In this document: in pieces, positions 54,314-62,870 of the stretch
How the letters are laid out: every line of letters begins with the position of its first letter
How positions within the stretch are numbered: position 1 is the stretch's first letter
Assembly: GCF_001908185.1 (NCBI RefSeq)
Contig: NZ_LGHM01000047.1
Coordinates: forward strand, 101,671 to 165,670
DNA length: 64,000 nt
Direction: 5' to 3'
Origin: Bradyrhizobium sp. AS23.2
Lineage (GTDB): Bacteria; Pseudomonadota; Alphaproteobacteria; Rhizobiales; Xanthobacteraceae
Position numbers and translations under genes: made by a program
The notes under the pieces: generated by a model
What the model saw: the letters and a program-made list of their open reading frames with translations, nothing else
What the model was told of the DNA's origin: nothing
The model's database searches: none

Positions 54314-55437
54314 AACCGGACTATTCGAACCACACCAAAATCGGCCAATCCGAGCGCTTGCTGAAGCCTCTCGCCGGCTTGGCGCTCGCGCTTGTCGCAG
54401 CCGGGCTCGGCGGCTGCAACGATCGCGGCGATGCTGCGCCCGCGCGCGCCGCGTTCGTGCGCACGGAGGTCGTTCAGTCGAAGGACCGGCAAGCCTCGAT
54501 CTCCCTGACCGGCGAGGTGCAGCCCCGCTTCCGCGCCGATCTGTCGTTCCGTGTCAGCGGACGTGTGATCGCGCGCTATGTCGAAGTCGGGACCCACGTC
54601 AAGGCCGGCGAAGTGCTGGCCCTTCTCGACCCCGCCGAGCAAGACGCCGATGTCGATGCCGCGACCGCTGCTGTCCTCGCCGCAGAATCCCAGCTGCGTG
54701 TGGCGAAGGCGACCTTTGAGCGGCAGAGGGCGCTGATCGCAAGCGGCTTCACCACGCGCACCGCCTACGACCAGGCGCAGGAAGGATTGCGGACCGCGGA
54801 AGGCGCGCTCGAAGCGGCAAGAGCGCAGCTCGGAACGTCAAAGGAGGCCCTTGGCTACACCGCGCTACGAGCCGAAGCGGACGGCGTCGTCACCGCTCGC
54901 AACCTGGAAACCGGTCAGGTCGTGCAGGCTGCGCAACCCGTATTTTCGCTGGCACAGGATGGGGAGCGGGACGCCGTGTTTGACGTTTATGAGTCTATTT
55001 TCCTCGGCAATGTCGACGACCGCAGCGTTTCGTTGGCGCTCGTCTCCGATGCGGGCGTGACCGCAAGCGGCCACGTTCGGGAGGTTTCGCCGGCCGTCGA
55101 CGCCAAAAGTTCGACCATTCGGGTCAAGGTGGCGATCAAGGACCCGCCTGCCGCAATGACGCTTGGAAGCCCCGTCGCAGGAACTGTGAAAGTACATGCC
55201 CAGCGGCAGATCGTCTTGCCTTGGAGCGCATTGACGGCGGCGGGCACGAGGCCCGCGGTCTGGACCGTCGATCCGGCAACGCGGACAGCCTCACTGAAGC
55301 CGGTAGCCGTCGATGGCTACGAGGCCGGAGAAGTATTGATCAAGGCGGGTCTCGAGCCGGGCGAGCGCGTCGTAGTCGAAGGCGGCAAGCTTTTGAGCGT
55401 GGGCCAGCCCGTGACTTATGAAGGAGATCGCTCATGA
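54310..55437 (+). CDS. RND efflux periplasmic adaptor lipoprotein (first of two)
   Basis: A 375-residue membrane fusion protein. A signal peptide ends with a lipobox at C36 (GLGGC), then the biotinyl-lipoyl, alpha-hairpin and beta-barrel domains follow (VSGRVIARYVEVGTHVKAGE, ATAAVLAAESQLRVAKATFE, ALVSDAGVTASGHV). It links the inner-membrane pump to an outer-membrane channel. The ATG lies in the previous stop (ATGA), and its own stop overlaps the second adaptor. Confidence 0.88.
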   Translation: MKPDYSNHTKIGQSERLLKPLAGLALALVAAGLGGCNDRGDAAPARAAFVRTEVVQSKDRQASISLTGEVQPRFRADLSFRVSGRVIARYVEVGTHVKAGEVLALLDPAEQDADVDAATAAVLAAESQLRVAKATFERQRALIASGFTTRTAYDQAQEGLRTAEGALEAARAQLGTSKEALGYTALRAEADGVVTARNLETGQVVQAAQPVFSLAQDGERDAVFDVYESIFLGNVDDRSVSLALVSDAGVTASGHVREVSPAVDAKSSTIRVKVAIKDPPAAMTLGSPVAGTVKVHAQRQIVLPWSALTAAGTRPAVWTVDPATRTASLKPVAVDGYEAGEVLIKAGLEPGERVVVEGGKLLSVGQPVTYEGDRS

Positions 55438-56510
55438 CGAGCCGCGCAATCATTGTGACGGCCCCGCTTGCATGGGCGCTCGCACTTGCCGGATGCCAGC
55501 AGGAGACAAAGGCGCCGGAGCCCGTGCGGCCCGTCCAGTCGGTGCTTCTCGAAGCGGAGCACGCGGACGATGCGGTTGCGGTGGGCGTTATCGAGCCGCG
55601 CTACAAAACCAATCTCGGCTTCCGCGTGCTGGGACGCCTGACGACGCGTCCAGTCTACGTCGGTGATCTCGTAAATGAAGGACAGACAGTCGGCATCATT
55701 GACGCGACGGCCCTCGAGCTCGCCGTTCGCTCGGCCAAAGGGGAGCTTGCCAAGGCGGAGGCGCAGTTCGCGACCGTCCGAGCGACGGAGGAACGGCAGC
55801 GAACGCTCATCGCCACCGATGCAACAACAAAGCAGACGCTGGATAACGCCGAGCAGGCGCGTGCCGGCGCCGAAGCAACGGTAGCGCGCGCACAGGCAAA
55901 CCTGACCAAGGCGATCGAGCAGCTCGGCTACTCGCAGATCAAGGCCGACTTTGCCGGTGTGGTAACCGCAGTCGGGGCGGAAGTCGGCCAGGTGGTATCT
56001 CCCGGCCAGAGCGTGGTGACGATCGCGAGACCCGATGTTCGCGAAGCCGTCGTCGATATCGGACAGGACTTTCCGCTGCCGCTGGAGGTCGGCCTGCCGT
56101 TCACGGTCAGCCTGCAGCTGTTGCCCGCCGTTCAGGTGCAAGGCGGCATTCGCGAGATCGCGCCGCAAGCCGATCCGGTGACGCGATTGAGGCGGGTCCG
56201 TATTGCGCTCAACAATCCGCCTGAAGGCTTCCGCCTCGGCACGACCGTCACCGCGAAACTTGACAAGGGGCAAGCCCGGATATTGCGCCTGCCTGCCTCG
56301 GCGCTGCTCGCCAAGGACGGCGCAAGTTTTGTCTGGATCGTCGATCAGCCCGCCAGCACGGTGTCGATGCAAAAGGTCGATGTCGTCGCTGATCAAACCG
56401 GCGCGCGCGTCATCGGTGGACTGGCTCCCGGCGCGCGCGTCGTCACCGCCGGGATCCACAGCCTCAAGCAAGGACAGCAAGTCCGCATCGAACAGGATGA
56501 AAAGCCATGA
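55434..56510 (+). CDS. RND efflux periplasmic adaptor lipoprotein (second of two)
   Basis: A 358-residue adaptor with lipobox at C21 (ALAGC) and the same fold as the preceding protein but clearly diverged (GRLTTRPVYVGDLVNEGQ, KGELAKAEAQFATVRATEER). Two different adaptors per pump suggest a hetero-oligomeric adaptor ring. It overlaps both neighbours by four bases. Confidence 0.88.
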   Translation: MTSRAIIVTAPLAWALALAGCQQETKAPEPVRPVQSVLLEAEHADDAVAVGVIEPRYKTNLGFRVLGRLTTRPVYVGDLVNEGQTVGIIDATALELAVRSAKGELAKAEAQFATVRATEERQRTLIATDATTKQTLDNAEQARAGAEATVARAQANLTKAIEQLGYSQIKADFAGVVTAVGAEVGQVVSPGQSVVTIARPDVREAVVDIGQDFPLPLEVGLPFTVSLQLLPAVQVQGGIREIAPQADPVTRLRRVRIALNNPPEGFRLGTTVTAKLDKGQARILRLPASALLAKDGASFVWIVDQPASTVSMQKVDVVADQTGARVIGGLAPGARVVTAGIHSLKQGQQVRIEQDEKP

Positions 56511-59500
56511 AGTCGTTCAACCTTTCCGACTGGGCGCTCGGCCATCGTTCGCTCGTCTGGTATTTCATGATTGCCTTCATGGCGGCGGGCCTTTTTGCCT
56601 ATCTCCAGCTGGGGCGGCAGGAAGACCCCGACTTCACCATCAAGACCATGGTGATTCAGGCGCAGTGGCCGGGCGCCTCGCCGGAAGAGATGACGCGCCA
56701 CGTCACCGACCGGATCGAGAAGAAGCTCGAGGAGCTGGAATCGCTCGATTACACCAAGAGTGTCACTGTTGCCGGCGAGACCACCGTCTTCGTCTATCTG
56801 CGTGACACCACGAAGGCTGCCGACGTGAAGCCGACCTGGATTCGCGTCCGCAATATGATCGCGGACATCAAGGGCGAGTTTCCTCAAGGCGTGATCGGAC
56901 CCGGCTTCAACGATCGCTTCGGCGACGTGTTCGGCAACATCTACGCCTTCACCAGCGACGGCTTGAGCCAGCGCCAGCTCCGTGACCGGGTCGAGGACAT
57001 TCGCGCCAAGGTCTTGACCGTACCGGATGTGGGCAAGGTCGATATTCTGGGCGCGCAGGACGAGGTCATTTATCTCGAATTCTCCACCCGCAAGATCGCG
57101 GCCCTTGGTCTCGACGTCCACGCCATCATGGCTTCGCTGCAGGGGCAGAACGCGGTCGCGCCGTCTGGTGTGTTCCAGGAGGGGCCCGAGCGGATCAGTG
57201 TGCGGGTGAACGGTCAGTTCACCTCCGAGGCAAGTCTGAAGGCGGTGAACCTCCGCATCAACGACCGTTTCTTTCCGTTGACCGATGTTGCGACCATCAC
57301 GCGCGGTTATGTCGATCCGCCCAAAACCCTGTTCAGGTACAACGGGCAGCCCGCGATTGCGCTCGCGATCGGCATGAAGTCCGGCGCCAACCTCCTGCAT
57401 TTCGGCGAGGCGCTGAAGGAAGAAATGACAAAGATCATTGCCGACCAGCCGATAGGCGTCGGCGTGCACTTGGTCGCCGATCAGCCGGTGGTCGTTGAGC
57501 ACGCGGTGTCGGGCTTTACCGAAGCGCTGTTCGAGGCCGTGGTCATCGTGCTGGGCATCAGCTTTCTGAGTCTGGGCTTACGCGCGGGGTTAGTGGTCGC
57601 TATCGCGATCCCGCTGGTGCTTGCCATCACCTTCGTTGTGATGGCCTGGGCAGGTATCTCGCTGCAGCGCATTTCGCTTGGTGCCTTGATCATCGCGCTT
57701 GGCCTCTTGGTCGACGACGCCATGATCGCGGTCGAAATGATGGTGGCGCGGCTTGAGATAGGCGATCCCCTGGAGAAGGCGGCGACCCACGTGTATACGT
57801 CGACCGCATTTCCGATGCTGACGGGGACGCTGGTCACGGTTGCCGGCTTCATTCCGATCGGACTCAATAGCAGCAATGCCGGCGAGTTTACATTCACGCT
57901 GTTCGTTGTGATCGCCGTCTCCCTGATCGTTTCCTGGATCGTCGCGGTGCTGTTTACGCCGCTCCTCGGCGTCAGCATCCTGCCCGCGGCGATGAAGGGC
58001 CATCATAGGGAGAAGGGTCGCCTGGCGCAGCTGTTCGCGCGTCTGCTTCTGTTCTGCATGCATCATCGCTGGATGACGATTTCGGTGACGGTTGCGGCCT
58101 TCCTGGTCGCCTTGTTCGGCCTTCAGTTCGTCCAGCAACAGTTCTTCCCGTCCTCGGATCGCGCTGAGCTCGTGATCGACTGGAATTTGCCGCAGAACGC
58201 CTCCATTGCCGATACCAACTCGCAGATGGCGCGCTTCGAGCGCGAACAGCTTCAGGACAATAATTCAGTCGACCACTGGTCGACCTACGTCGGCACCGGC
58301 TCGCCGCGCTTCGTCCTGTCCTTCGACGTGCAGACCGCCAACACCTGGTTCGGTCAAATGGTGGTCGTGACCAAGGGAGGCATCAAGGTGCGCGACCAGG
58401 TCAAGGCGCAATTCGAGGACTACCTCAAGAAGACGTTCCCCGGCACCGACACCTACGTCAAGCTGCTGGAGGTCGGCCCGCCGGTCGGACGCCCTGTGCA
58501 GTACCGCTTGAGTGGACCTGATATCGCGAAGGTGCGAGATCTCTCGCAGAAGCTCGCCGGGATCGTCCGGAGCAGCCCCGACTTGGGCAACGTCGTGTTC
58601 GACTGGATGGAGCCGGCGCGCGTCGTCAAGGTGGACGTTCTCCAGGACAAGGCGCGCCAGCTCGGCGTGACCTCGGAGGACATCGCCACGACCTTGAACT
58701 CCGTGCTCGAGGGCTCGCCGATCACCCAGGTGCGCGACAGCATCTATCTCGTCAACGTCACGGGACGGGCGACCGCGCCGGAACGTGCTTCCATCGACAC
58801 CCTGCGCGATCTGCAATTGACGGGGCTCGGCGGTCAATCCGTGCCGCTCGGGGCCGTGGCCAATCTGCGTTACGAGCTCGAGCAGCCGACGATCTGGCGG
58901 CGCGCGCGGATCCCCACCATCACGTTGAAGGCCGGCATCGTTGGCAACGTGCAGCCGAAGACGATTGTGAACCAGCTCGCGCCGAAAGTCGCGGAGTTCA
59001 CCAAGGAGCTGCCGGCGGGCTATTCGGTCAATATCGGCGGCTCCGTCGAGGAGAGCGCCAAGAGCCAGGCGCCGATCGTGGCCGTCGTTCCGCTCATGCT
59101 GTTCGTCATGGCGACGGTGCTCATGATCCAGCTGCAGAGCTTCCATCGTTTGTTCCTGGTCTTCGCGGTCGCGCCGCTCGCCGTGATCGGCGTCGTCATG
59201 GCCCTGCTGCCGAGCGGAGCGCCGCTCGGTTTCGTTGCCATCCTTGGTGTGCTCGCCCTGATCGGAATTCTGGTCCGAAACTCGGTGATCCTGATCGTGC
59301 AGATTGAGGATCTGAAGAGGGAGGGGCGCCCAGCCTGGGAGGCCGTCGTGGAGGCAACCGAGCATCGCATGCGGCCGATCCTGTTGACCGCGGCCGCCGC
59401 AAGTCTCGCGCTGATTCCGATCGCGCGCGAGATATTCTGGGGACCGATGGCTTACGCGATGATGGGCGGCATCATCGTCGGCACACTGCTGACGCTGTTA

Positions 59501-59656
59501 TTCCTGCCGGCGCTGTATGTGGCCTGGTTCCGAATCCAGCCGGAACAAGGCGATGGATCGCCCGCCCACGAACCTGAAGGGTTTGCGCATGAAAAGCCGG
59601 CCGAACAGATAGCCGCTCACGATGCGCCAGAGCTGGTACTCGAGACGCAAATCTAG
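56507..59656 (+). CDS. RND-family inner membrane efflux pump
   Basis: A 1049-residue resistance-nodulation-division transporter with twelve transmembrane helices. The proton-relay aspartates of helix 4 are in GLLVDDAMIAVE near residue 403, and helix 10 carries the matching Lys/Thr-rich segment. Family blocks include QEDPDFTIKTMVIQAQWPGA and LIGILVRNSVILIVQIED. Substrates unknown; the QEDPDF N-terminus marks a branch common in soil and plant-associated bacteria. An outer-membrane channel is not encoded here. Confidence 0.92.
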   Translation: MKSFNLSDWALGHRSLVWYFMIAFMAAGLFAYLQLGRQEDPDFTIKTMVIQAQWPGASPEEMTRHVTDRIEKKLEELESLDYTKSVTVAGETTVFVYLRDTTKAADVKPTWIRVRNMIADIKGEFPQGVIGPGFNDRFGDVFGNIYAFTSDGLSQRQLRDRVEDIRAKVLTVPDVGKVDILGAQDEVIYLEFSTRKIAALGLDVHAIMASLQGQNAVAPSGVFQEGPERISVRVNGQFTSEASLKAVNLRINDRFFPLTDVATITRGYVDPPKTLFRYNGQPAIALAIGMKSGANLLHFGEALKEEMTKIIADQPIGVGVHLVADQPVVVEHAVSGFTEALFEAVVIVLGISFLSLGLRAGLVVAIAIPLVLAITFVVMAWAGISLQRISLGALIIALGLLVDDAMIAVEMMVARLEIGDPLEKAATHVYTSTAFPMLTGTLVTVAGFIPIGLNSSNAGEFTFTLFVVIAVSLIVSWIVAVLFTPLLGVSILPAAMKGHHREKGRLAQLFARLLLFCMHHRWMTISVTVAAFLVALFGLQFVQQQFFPSSDRAELVIDWNLPQNASIADTNSQMARFEREQLQDNNSVDHWSTYVGTGSPRFVLSFDVQTANTWFGQMVVVTKGGIKVRDQVKAQFEDYLKKTFPGTDTYVKLLEVGPPVGRPVQYRLSGPDIAKVRDLSQKLAGIVRSSPDLGNVVFDWMEPARVVKVDVLQDKARQLGVTSEDIATTLNSVLEGSPITQVRDSIYLVNVTGRATAPERASIDTLRDLQLTGLGGQSVPLGAVANLRYELEQPTIWRRARIPTITLKAGIVGNVQPKTIVNQLAPKVAEFTKELPAGYSVNIGGSVEESAKSQAPIVAVVPLMLFVMATVLMIQLQSFHRLFLVFAVAPLAVIGVVMALLPSGAPLGFVAILGVLALIGILVRNSVILIVQIEDLKREGRPAWEAVVEATEHRMRPILLTAAAASLALIPIAREIFWGPMAYAMMGGIIVGTLLTLLFLPALYVAWFRIQPEQGDGSPAHEPEGFAHEKPAEQIAAHDAPELVLETQI

Positions 59657-59669
59657 AACGGAGATGACG

Positions 59670-60144
59670 ATGCCCTCGAAGAGACTATTGACCTTTGCCG
59701 TCGGTGTGACGCTCGCAGTGATTTCGCTCGTGCCCACTGCGGCCTTTGCGCAATTTCCTCCACCCCCCGCCGATGCCGCCCGCCGGGCCTCCCCCGATGC
59801 CCGCCGCAGGTCCGCCGGCCTTGGCAGGCCCTCCTCAGCTTGGCCCTCGTGCCGGCCTCGGTGGTCCAGCGGCTCGCCTCGGTCCGGCGGCAGGTCCGCG
59901 CGCTGACCTCACCGCGACCCGAGGCATCGGCGGTGCGCCGGCGGTCGTAAACTCAGCGCGGGCCGCGTCGGTCAACATCAGCCGCTCCGGAGCCTACGCG
60001 CGATACGATTATCGCGCAGCTCATGCTGCTGGTGCCTACGCAGCCGGCGCTTACGCTGGCTACGCCTATGGTAGCTCGCGCTATTCCGGTAGTGACTGCC
60101 AATATGTCTACAGGCGTTATCGACGTATTCTGGTTTGCGACTAG
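59670..60144 (+). pseudogene. Exported Pro/Gly-rich protein gene with a poly-C frameshift
   Basis: From ATG 59670 (CGGAG six bases before) a signal peptide (MPSKRLLTFAVGVTLAV...AFAQ) is encoded and then FPPPP. The C run at 59763-59768 has one C too many: five Cs would join it to PMPPAGPPPMPAAGPPALAG and a C-terminus with SSRYSGSDCQYVYRRYRR, ending at 60144. The intact product would be about 157 residues, periplasmic or surface. Either phase-variation-like, mutated or a base-call error. Confidence 0.65.
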
Positions 60145-60276
60145 CTCCAGTTGTAAGCGCGGGCGTTATATCGGAGCCGGGTTGTTCGGAGGGGCGGGCG
60201 CGCCCCTCACGCGCGGACCTGTTCTCGCTCAACGCCCTCAGTTACGTCGCGAGCCATCGCAACCGCGCCCGGCATC

Positions 60277-60480
60277 TTACCTCGGCCGTTGAAGTCCGGG
60301 GGAGGTGATCCAGTCGGTCAAGTGCGCGCCAGTCTCGGCTAGACGGGCCTTTCGAAGAAGGCACTCGCGCTGCGTGCCAGCCGGGAGGTAGGCAGCTCGT
60401 TCTTTGAGCTTAGCGGCCTGTTCGGCCAATCGTTCTTCAAGGGAACGGGTTTGTTTAACTCTGCGGCGCCGCTCTCCCAT
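60277..60480 (-). CDS. Short basic hypothetical protein
   Basis: A 67-residue helical, basic protein (MGERRRRVKQTRSLEERLAE...) with a hydrophilic middle and a closing Trp-containing segment. The pattern fits a real short gene. Function unknown. Confidence 0.6.
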   Translation of the reverse strand: MGERRRRVKQTRSLEERLAEQAAKLKERAAYLPAGTQRECLLRKARLAETGAHLTDWITSPGLQRPR

Positions 60481-60601
60481 GGCGTGCTCCTTGAGCTGTT
60501 AAAGACGACTCAAAAACCGCAAACTCATCTTCCAGTTCTCGTATTGAAACCAAAGTAGGACGCTGCACCTGCCATTCTCGACAAAGTTTCAAATTGGGCA
60601 T
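60455..60601 (-). CDS. Possible 48-residue peptide
   Basis: A short frame (MPNLKLCREWQVQRPTLVS...) just upstream of and overlapping the basic protein gene by 26 bases. Its composition is reasonable (ELEDEFAVFESSLT) but there is no ribosome site. Codon use is more AT-rich than the neighbours. Confidence 0.3.
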   Translation of the reverse strand: MPNLKLCREWQVQRPTLVSIRELEDEFAVFESSLTAQGARHGRAAPQS

Positions 60602-60692
60602 GACCAGAGGTTGGAGAAAGCCAGGGCCCGACGAGCCCGGGGCATCAAGGAGTGCCCGAGCGGGACAATCCCCAGCACGGCAGGCGTGAACA

Positions 60693-61019
60693 TCACGAAC
60701 GGTCCGCCCGCGCGGCGGCCCAAGGCCGCCGCAGTCGCATGGGGATGCCGCCGGGTCGCGGCGGATCGTCGTCGCCATCCAGCCGGCGCAGTGCGGCCAG
60801 GATGTCGGCCAGACGAACGGTATGGCCCGTGCCGGGAATCTCCCGCAGGGCAGGATCGGATTCCACTGCGAACATGTCGGACGCCCATGATGATAGGATG
60901 ATCCGCTTTTCCGGCACGGAAAGCTCATCGTCGTTGAGGACGTCCTCCGGAGACGCATAGTGCGCGGCCGGATGGAAGAGGCGATCGAGATTGCCGGTGT
61001 TTGTGTTGGCGTTGCTCAT
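60693..61019 (-). CDS. Conserved hypothetical protein
   Basis: A 108-residue protein (MSNANTNTGNLDRLFHPAAHY...) with a helical centre (VPEKRIILSSWASDMFAVES) and an Arg/Pro tail. GGGAGGCAGCCG precedes the ATG. The EDVLNDDELSVPEKR segment is typical of a family seen beside heat-shock genes in Bradyrhizobium (from memory). Function unknown; it lies 79 bases downstream of the hsp20 pair in the same direction. Confidence 0.65.
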   Translation of the reverse strand: MSNANTNTGNLDRLFHPAAHYASPEDVLNDDELSVPEKRIILSSWASDMFAVESDPALREIPGTGHTVRLADILAALRRLDGDDDPPRPGGIPMRLRRPWAAARADRS

Positions 61020-61098
61020 CGGCTGCCTCCCTTACGCTCCTTTCTTCGGGATGGGTTCGAGTTGGTGCCGGACGGCGGCGTGGCCGCCGTCCGGATTG

Positions 61099-61590
61099 CT
61101 ACTGGGTGTTGATGGCGATGCGCTTGACGCCCGCACGCGGATTTTCCGACTTCGGCAGCGACACGGTCAGGACGCCGTTCTTGAACGCCGCCTCGGCCTT
61201 GTCTTCGTCGACGTCCTCGAGCGGGATCCGCCGCTCGAAGGCGCCGTAGGTGCGCTCGGTGAAGTACCTGCCTTCGTCGCTGCGCTCGGCCTTCTTCTCG
61301 CCGCGGATGGTCAGGACGCCACCGGCGATTTCGATCTGGACGTCCTTCTCCGTCATGCCGGGCAGTTCGGCCGAGATCGTCAGTGCCTTGTCCGTCTCGC
61401 TGAGCTCGATCTTGGGCCAGCCGAATTGCCCTTCCATCAGCGGCGCCAGACCCGTCCCGCCGAAGCCGCGGAAGACATCGTCGAACAGGCGGTTCATCTC
61501 GCGATGAAGCGCCATGAAGGGGTCGTAGTTGCCGCGCGTCGGCGCAAGTTCCTGATTCCGCGACCGGGGAATGAGATCACGAATTGCCAT
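61099..61590 (-). CDS. Small heat shock protein (Hsp20 family)
   Basis: A 163-residue alpha-crystallin-type chaperone. The domain spans about residues 57-155, with KIELSETDKALTISAELPGM, the VLTIRGEKK strand and the closing GVLTVSLPK motif. It holds unfolding proteins under heat. It lies 81 bases downstream of the second hsp20 gene and is probably co-transcribed with it from the ROSE-controlled promoter. Confidence 0.9.
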   Translation of the reverse strand: MAIRDLIPRSRNQELAPTRGNYDPFMALHREMNRLFDDVFRGFGGTGLAPLMEGQFGWPKIELSETDKALTISAELPGMTEKDVQIEIAGGVLTIRGEKKAERSDEGRYFTERTYGAFERRIPLEDVDEDKAEAAFKNGVLTVSLPKSENPRAGVKRIAINTQ

Positions 61591-61671
61591 GATGTTCTCC
61601 TTCGTTGCATGCGGCGGGGAGCGCGGCTGCGCTTGCGCGCGCCGCGTTCCGCCATCGAACCTTGACTGGCG

Positions 61672-62127
61672 TCAGGCTGCCTTCTGCTCGATCTGCGACG
61701 GAGAAGCTCCGCCTGCGACCTGGATCCGGCGCGGCTTCATCGCTTCGGGTACCTCGCGGACGAGATCGATGATCAGCAATCCGTCGCGGAAAGCGGCCTC
61801 TTTCACCTGGACGTAGTCGGCCAAATTGAACACGCGCCTGAACGGACGTGCGGCGATCCCCTGGTAGAGATACTCGCCGGCCGCCTTCTCGGGCTTCCTG
61901 CCTTCGATGGTGAGCGCGTTCTGTTCGGCCGTCACGGTGATGTCGTCGGCTCCGAAGCCGGCGACGGCGAGCGAGATCCGGTAGTGGTCCTCGCAGGACC
62001 GTTCGATGTTGTACGGGGGGTAGTGGTCCTCGGTCGCCTGGCGCATCGTGCTGTCGACGAGGTCGGCCAGATGATCGAAGCCGATGGTAGAGCGCCACAG
62101 GGGCGCGAAGTCAAACGTGGTCCTCAT
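61672..62127 (-). CDS. Small heat shock protein (Hsp20, IbpA-like class)
   Basis: A 151-residue alpha-crystallin protein of the IbpA/HspA-type class: FAPLWRSTIGFDHLADLVDS at the start, YRISLAVAGFGADDI, and FNLADYVQVKEAAFRDGLL with the closing IDLVREVPEAMKPR. The ATG at 62127 follows GGAGGACTTGGTT. Upstream in-frame sequence is non-coding leader. Its leader carries the ROSE element. Confidence 0.92.
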   Translation of the reverse strand: MRTTFDFAPLWRSTIGFDHLADLVDSTMRQATEDHYPPYNIERSCEDHYRISLAVAGFGADDITVTAEQNALTIEGRKPEKAAGEYLYQGIAARPFRRVFNLADYVQVKEAAFRDGLLIIDLVREVPEAMKPRRIQVAGGASPSQIEQKAA

Positions 62128-62257
62128 AACCAAGTCCTCCAAAGAGCAAGATGGATACGAAGGAGCGCAAGACAGGGGTTTCAGACGGGGTCCGAAGACA
62201 CCGGCCCGGCGCCCGCACCGGGCCCGATGAGGCGCCCGGCACACCGCTCTCGCGGCG
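62128..62257 (-). ncRNA. ROSE-type RNA thermometer in the hsp20 5' leader
   Basis: The leader begins GCCGCGAGAGCGG, contains a GC-rich stem (GGGCGCC/GGCGCCC-type) and ends TTGCTCTTTGGAGGAC immediately before the ATG, where TTGCT pairs with the GGAGG ribosome site. This arrangement is that of Bradyrhizobium ROSE elements, which melt on heating to expose the ribosome site. The anti-ribosome-site motif and end sequence are the strongest evidence. Confidence 0.82.
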
Positions 62258-62261
62258 AAAA

Positions 62262-62293
62262 ATGACTTAGATAAACGGAAGGTCGTTTCAAGT
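62262..62293 (-). promoter_or_regulatory. Possible RpoH-type heat-shock promoter
   Basis: On the minus strand CTTGAAA (62287-62293) is followed by an AT-rich region (TTTATCTAAG) at about the right distance, resembling the -35 CTTGAA and a -10 of heat-shock sigma promoters. The spacing could not be checked against a consensus. Confidence 0.45.
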
Positions 62294-62467
62294 GGTGCCT
62301 CGAAAATTTTTTCGATCGAAGGAGGCCGGCGAGGGCCCGTGCCGAAGGACTCAACTGCGGGATGTAGATGCCATCTTGACAGGGAAATCGCTCCGAATAT
62401 TTTTCTGCGCGGGAACTCTTTTCCCGTTTCTAGAAAAGGACAGTGACGACCGTCAGGAGCGACGACG

Positions 62468-62692
62468 ATGCTCGATGAAGATTTTGCCCGTATCCGTGCG
62501 CACCGCAACAACATCCACCGCTATCGACGCCTGCTCAACACCAGGCTGTCGGACCTCGAGCGCCAGTTCATCGAACGGCGTCTCGCGGAGGAGCAGACCG
62601 CCCTTGAGGCGCTGGCTTCCAAAGCCTTCCCCGTCGCGTTTAGCCTCCCGAAAGGTTCGACTGCGCCGGCAAGCGCGGGGACAGCGCAATGA
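62468..62692 (+). CDS. Conserved short hypothetical protein
   Basis: A 74-residue helical protein (MLDEDFARIRAHRNNIHRY...) with AGGAG nine bases before the ATG. The RRLLNTRLSDLERQFIERRL segment predicts a coiled coil. It is divergent from the hsp20 operon and its stop overlaps the next gene (ATGA). Function unknown. Confidence 0.7.
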   Translation: MLDEDFARIRAHRNNIHRYRRLLNTRLSDLERQFIERRLAEEQTALEALASKAFPVAFSLPKGSTAPASAGTAQ

Positions 62693-62852
62693 CGGACGTC
62701 CGAGCCTTACTGATCCGCGGCAGCGAGAAGATCATCGCCCACTACGCGCCAAGAGTGGGAAGGAGCGCGACCTCTACCGGAATCGTATTGAGCGAGAGCA
62801 GCGTCTGCTGGGCCAACTCCAGGGCGGCTCTCCGGATCGGTTCGCGGCGTGA
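62689..62852 (+). pseudogene. Short gene with an apparent single-base deletion
   Basis: The ATG frame reads MTDVRALLIRGSEKIIAHYA and then loses sense; the next useful frame reads KSGKERDLYRNRIEREQRLL to a TGA at 62850-62852. Adding one G at about 62748 joins them as ...HYAAKSGKERD..., a small helical protein of about 54 residues. It is coupled to the preceding gene. Confidence 0.55.
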
Positions 62853-62870
62853 CCCTGTCGGCGCGACAAG

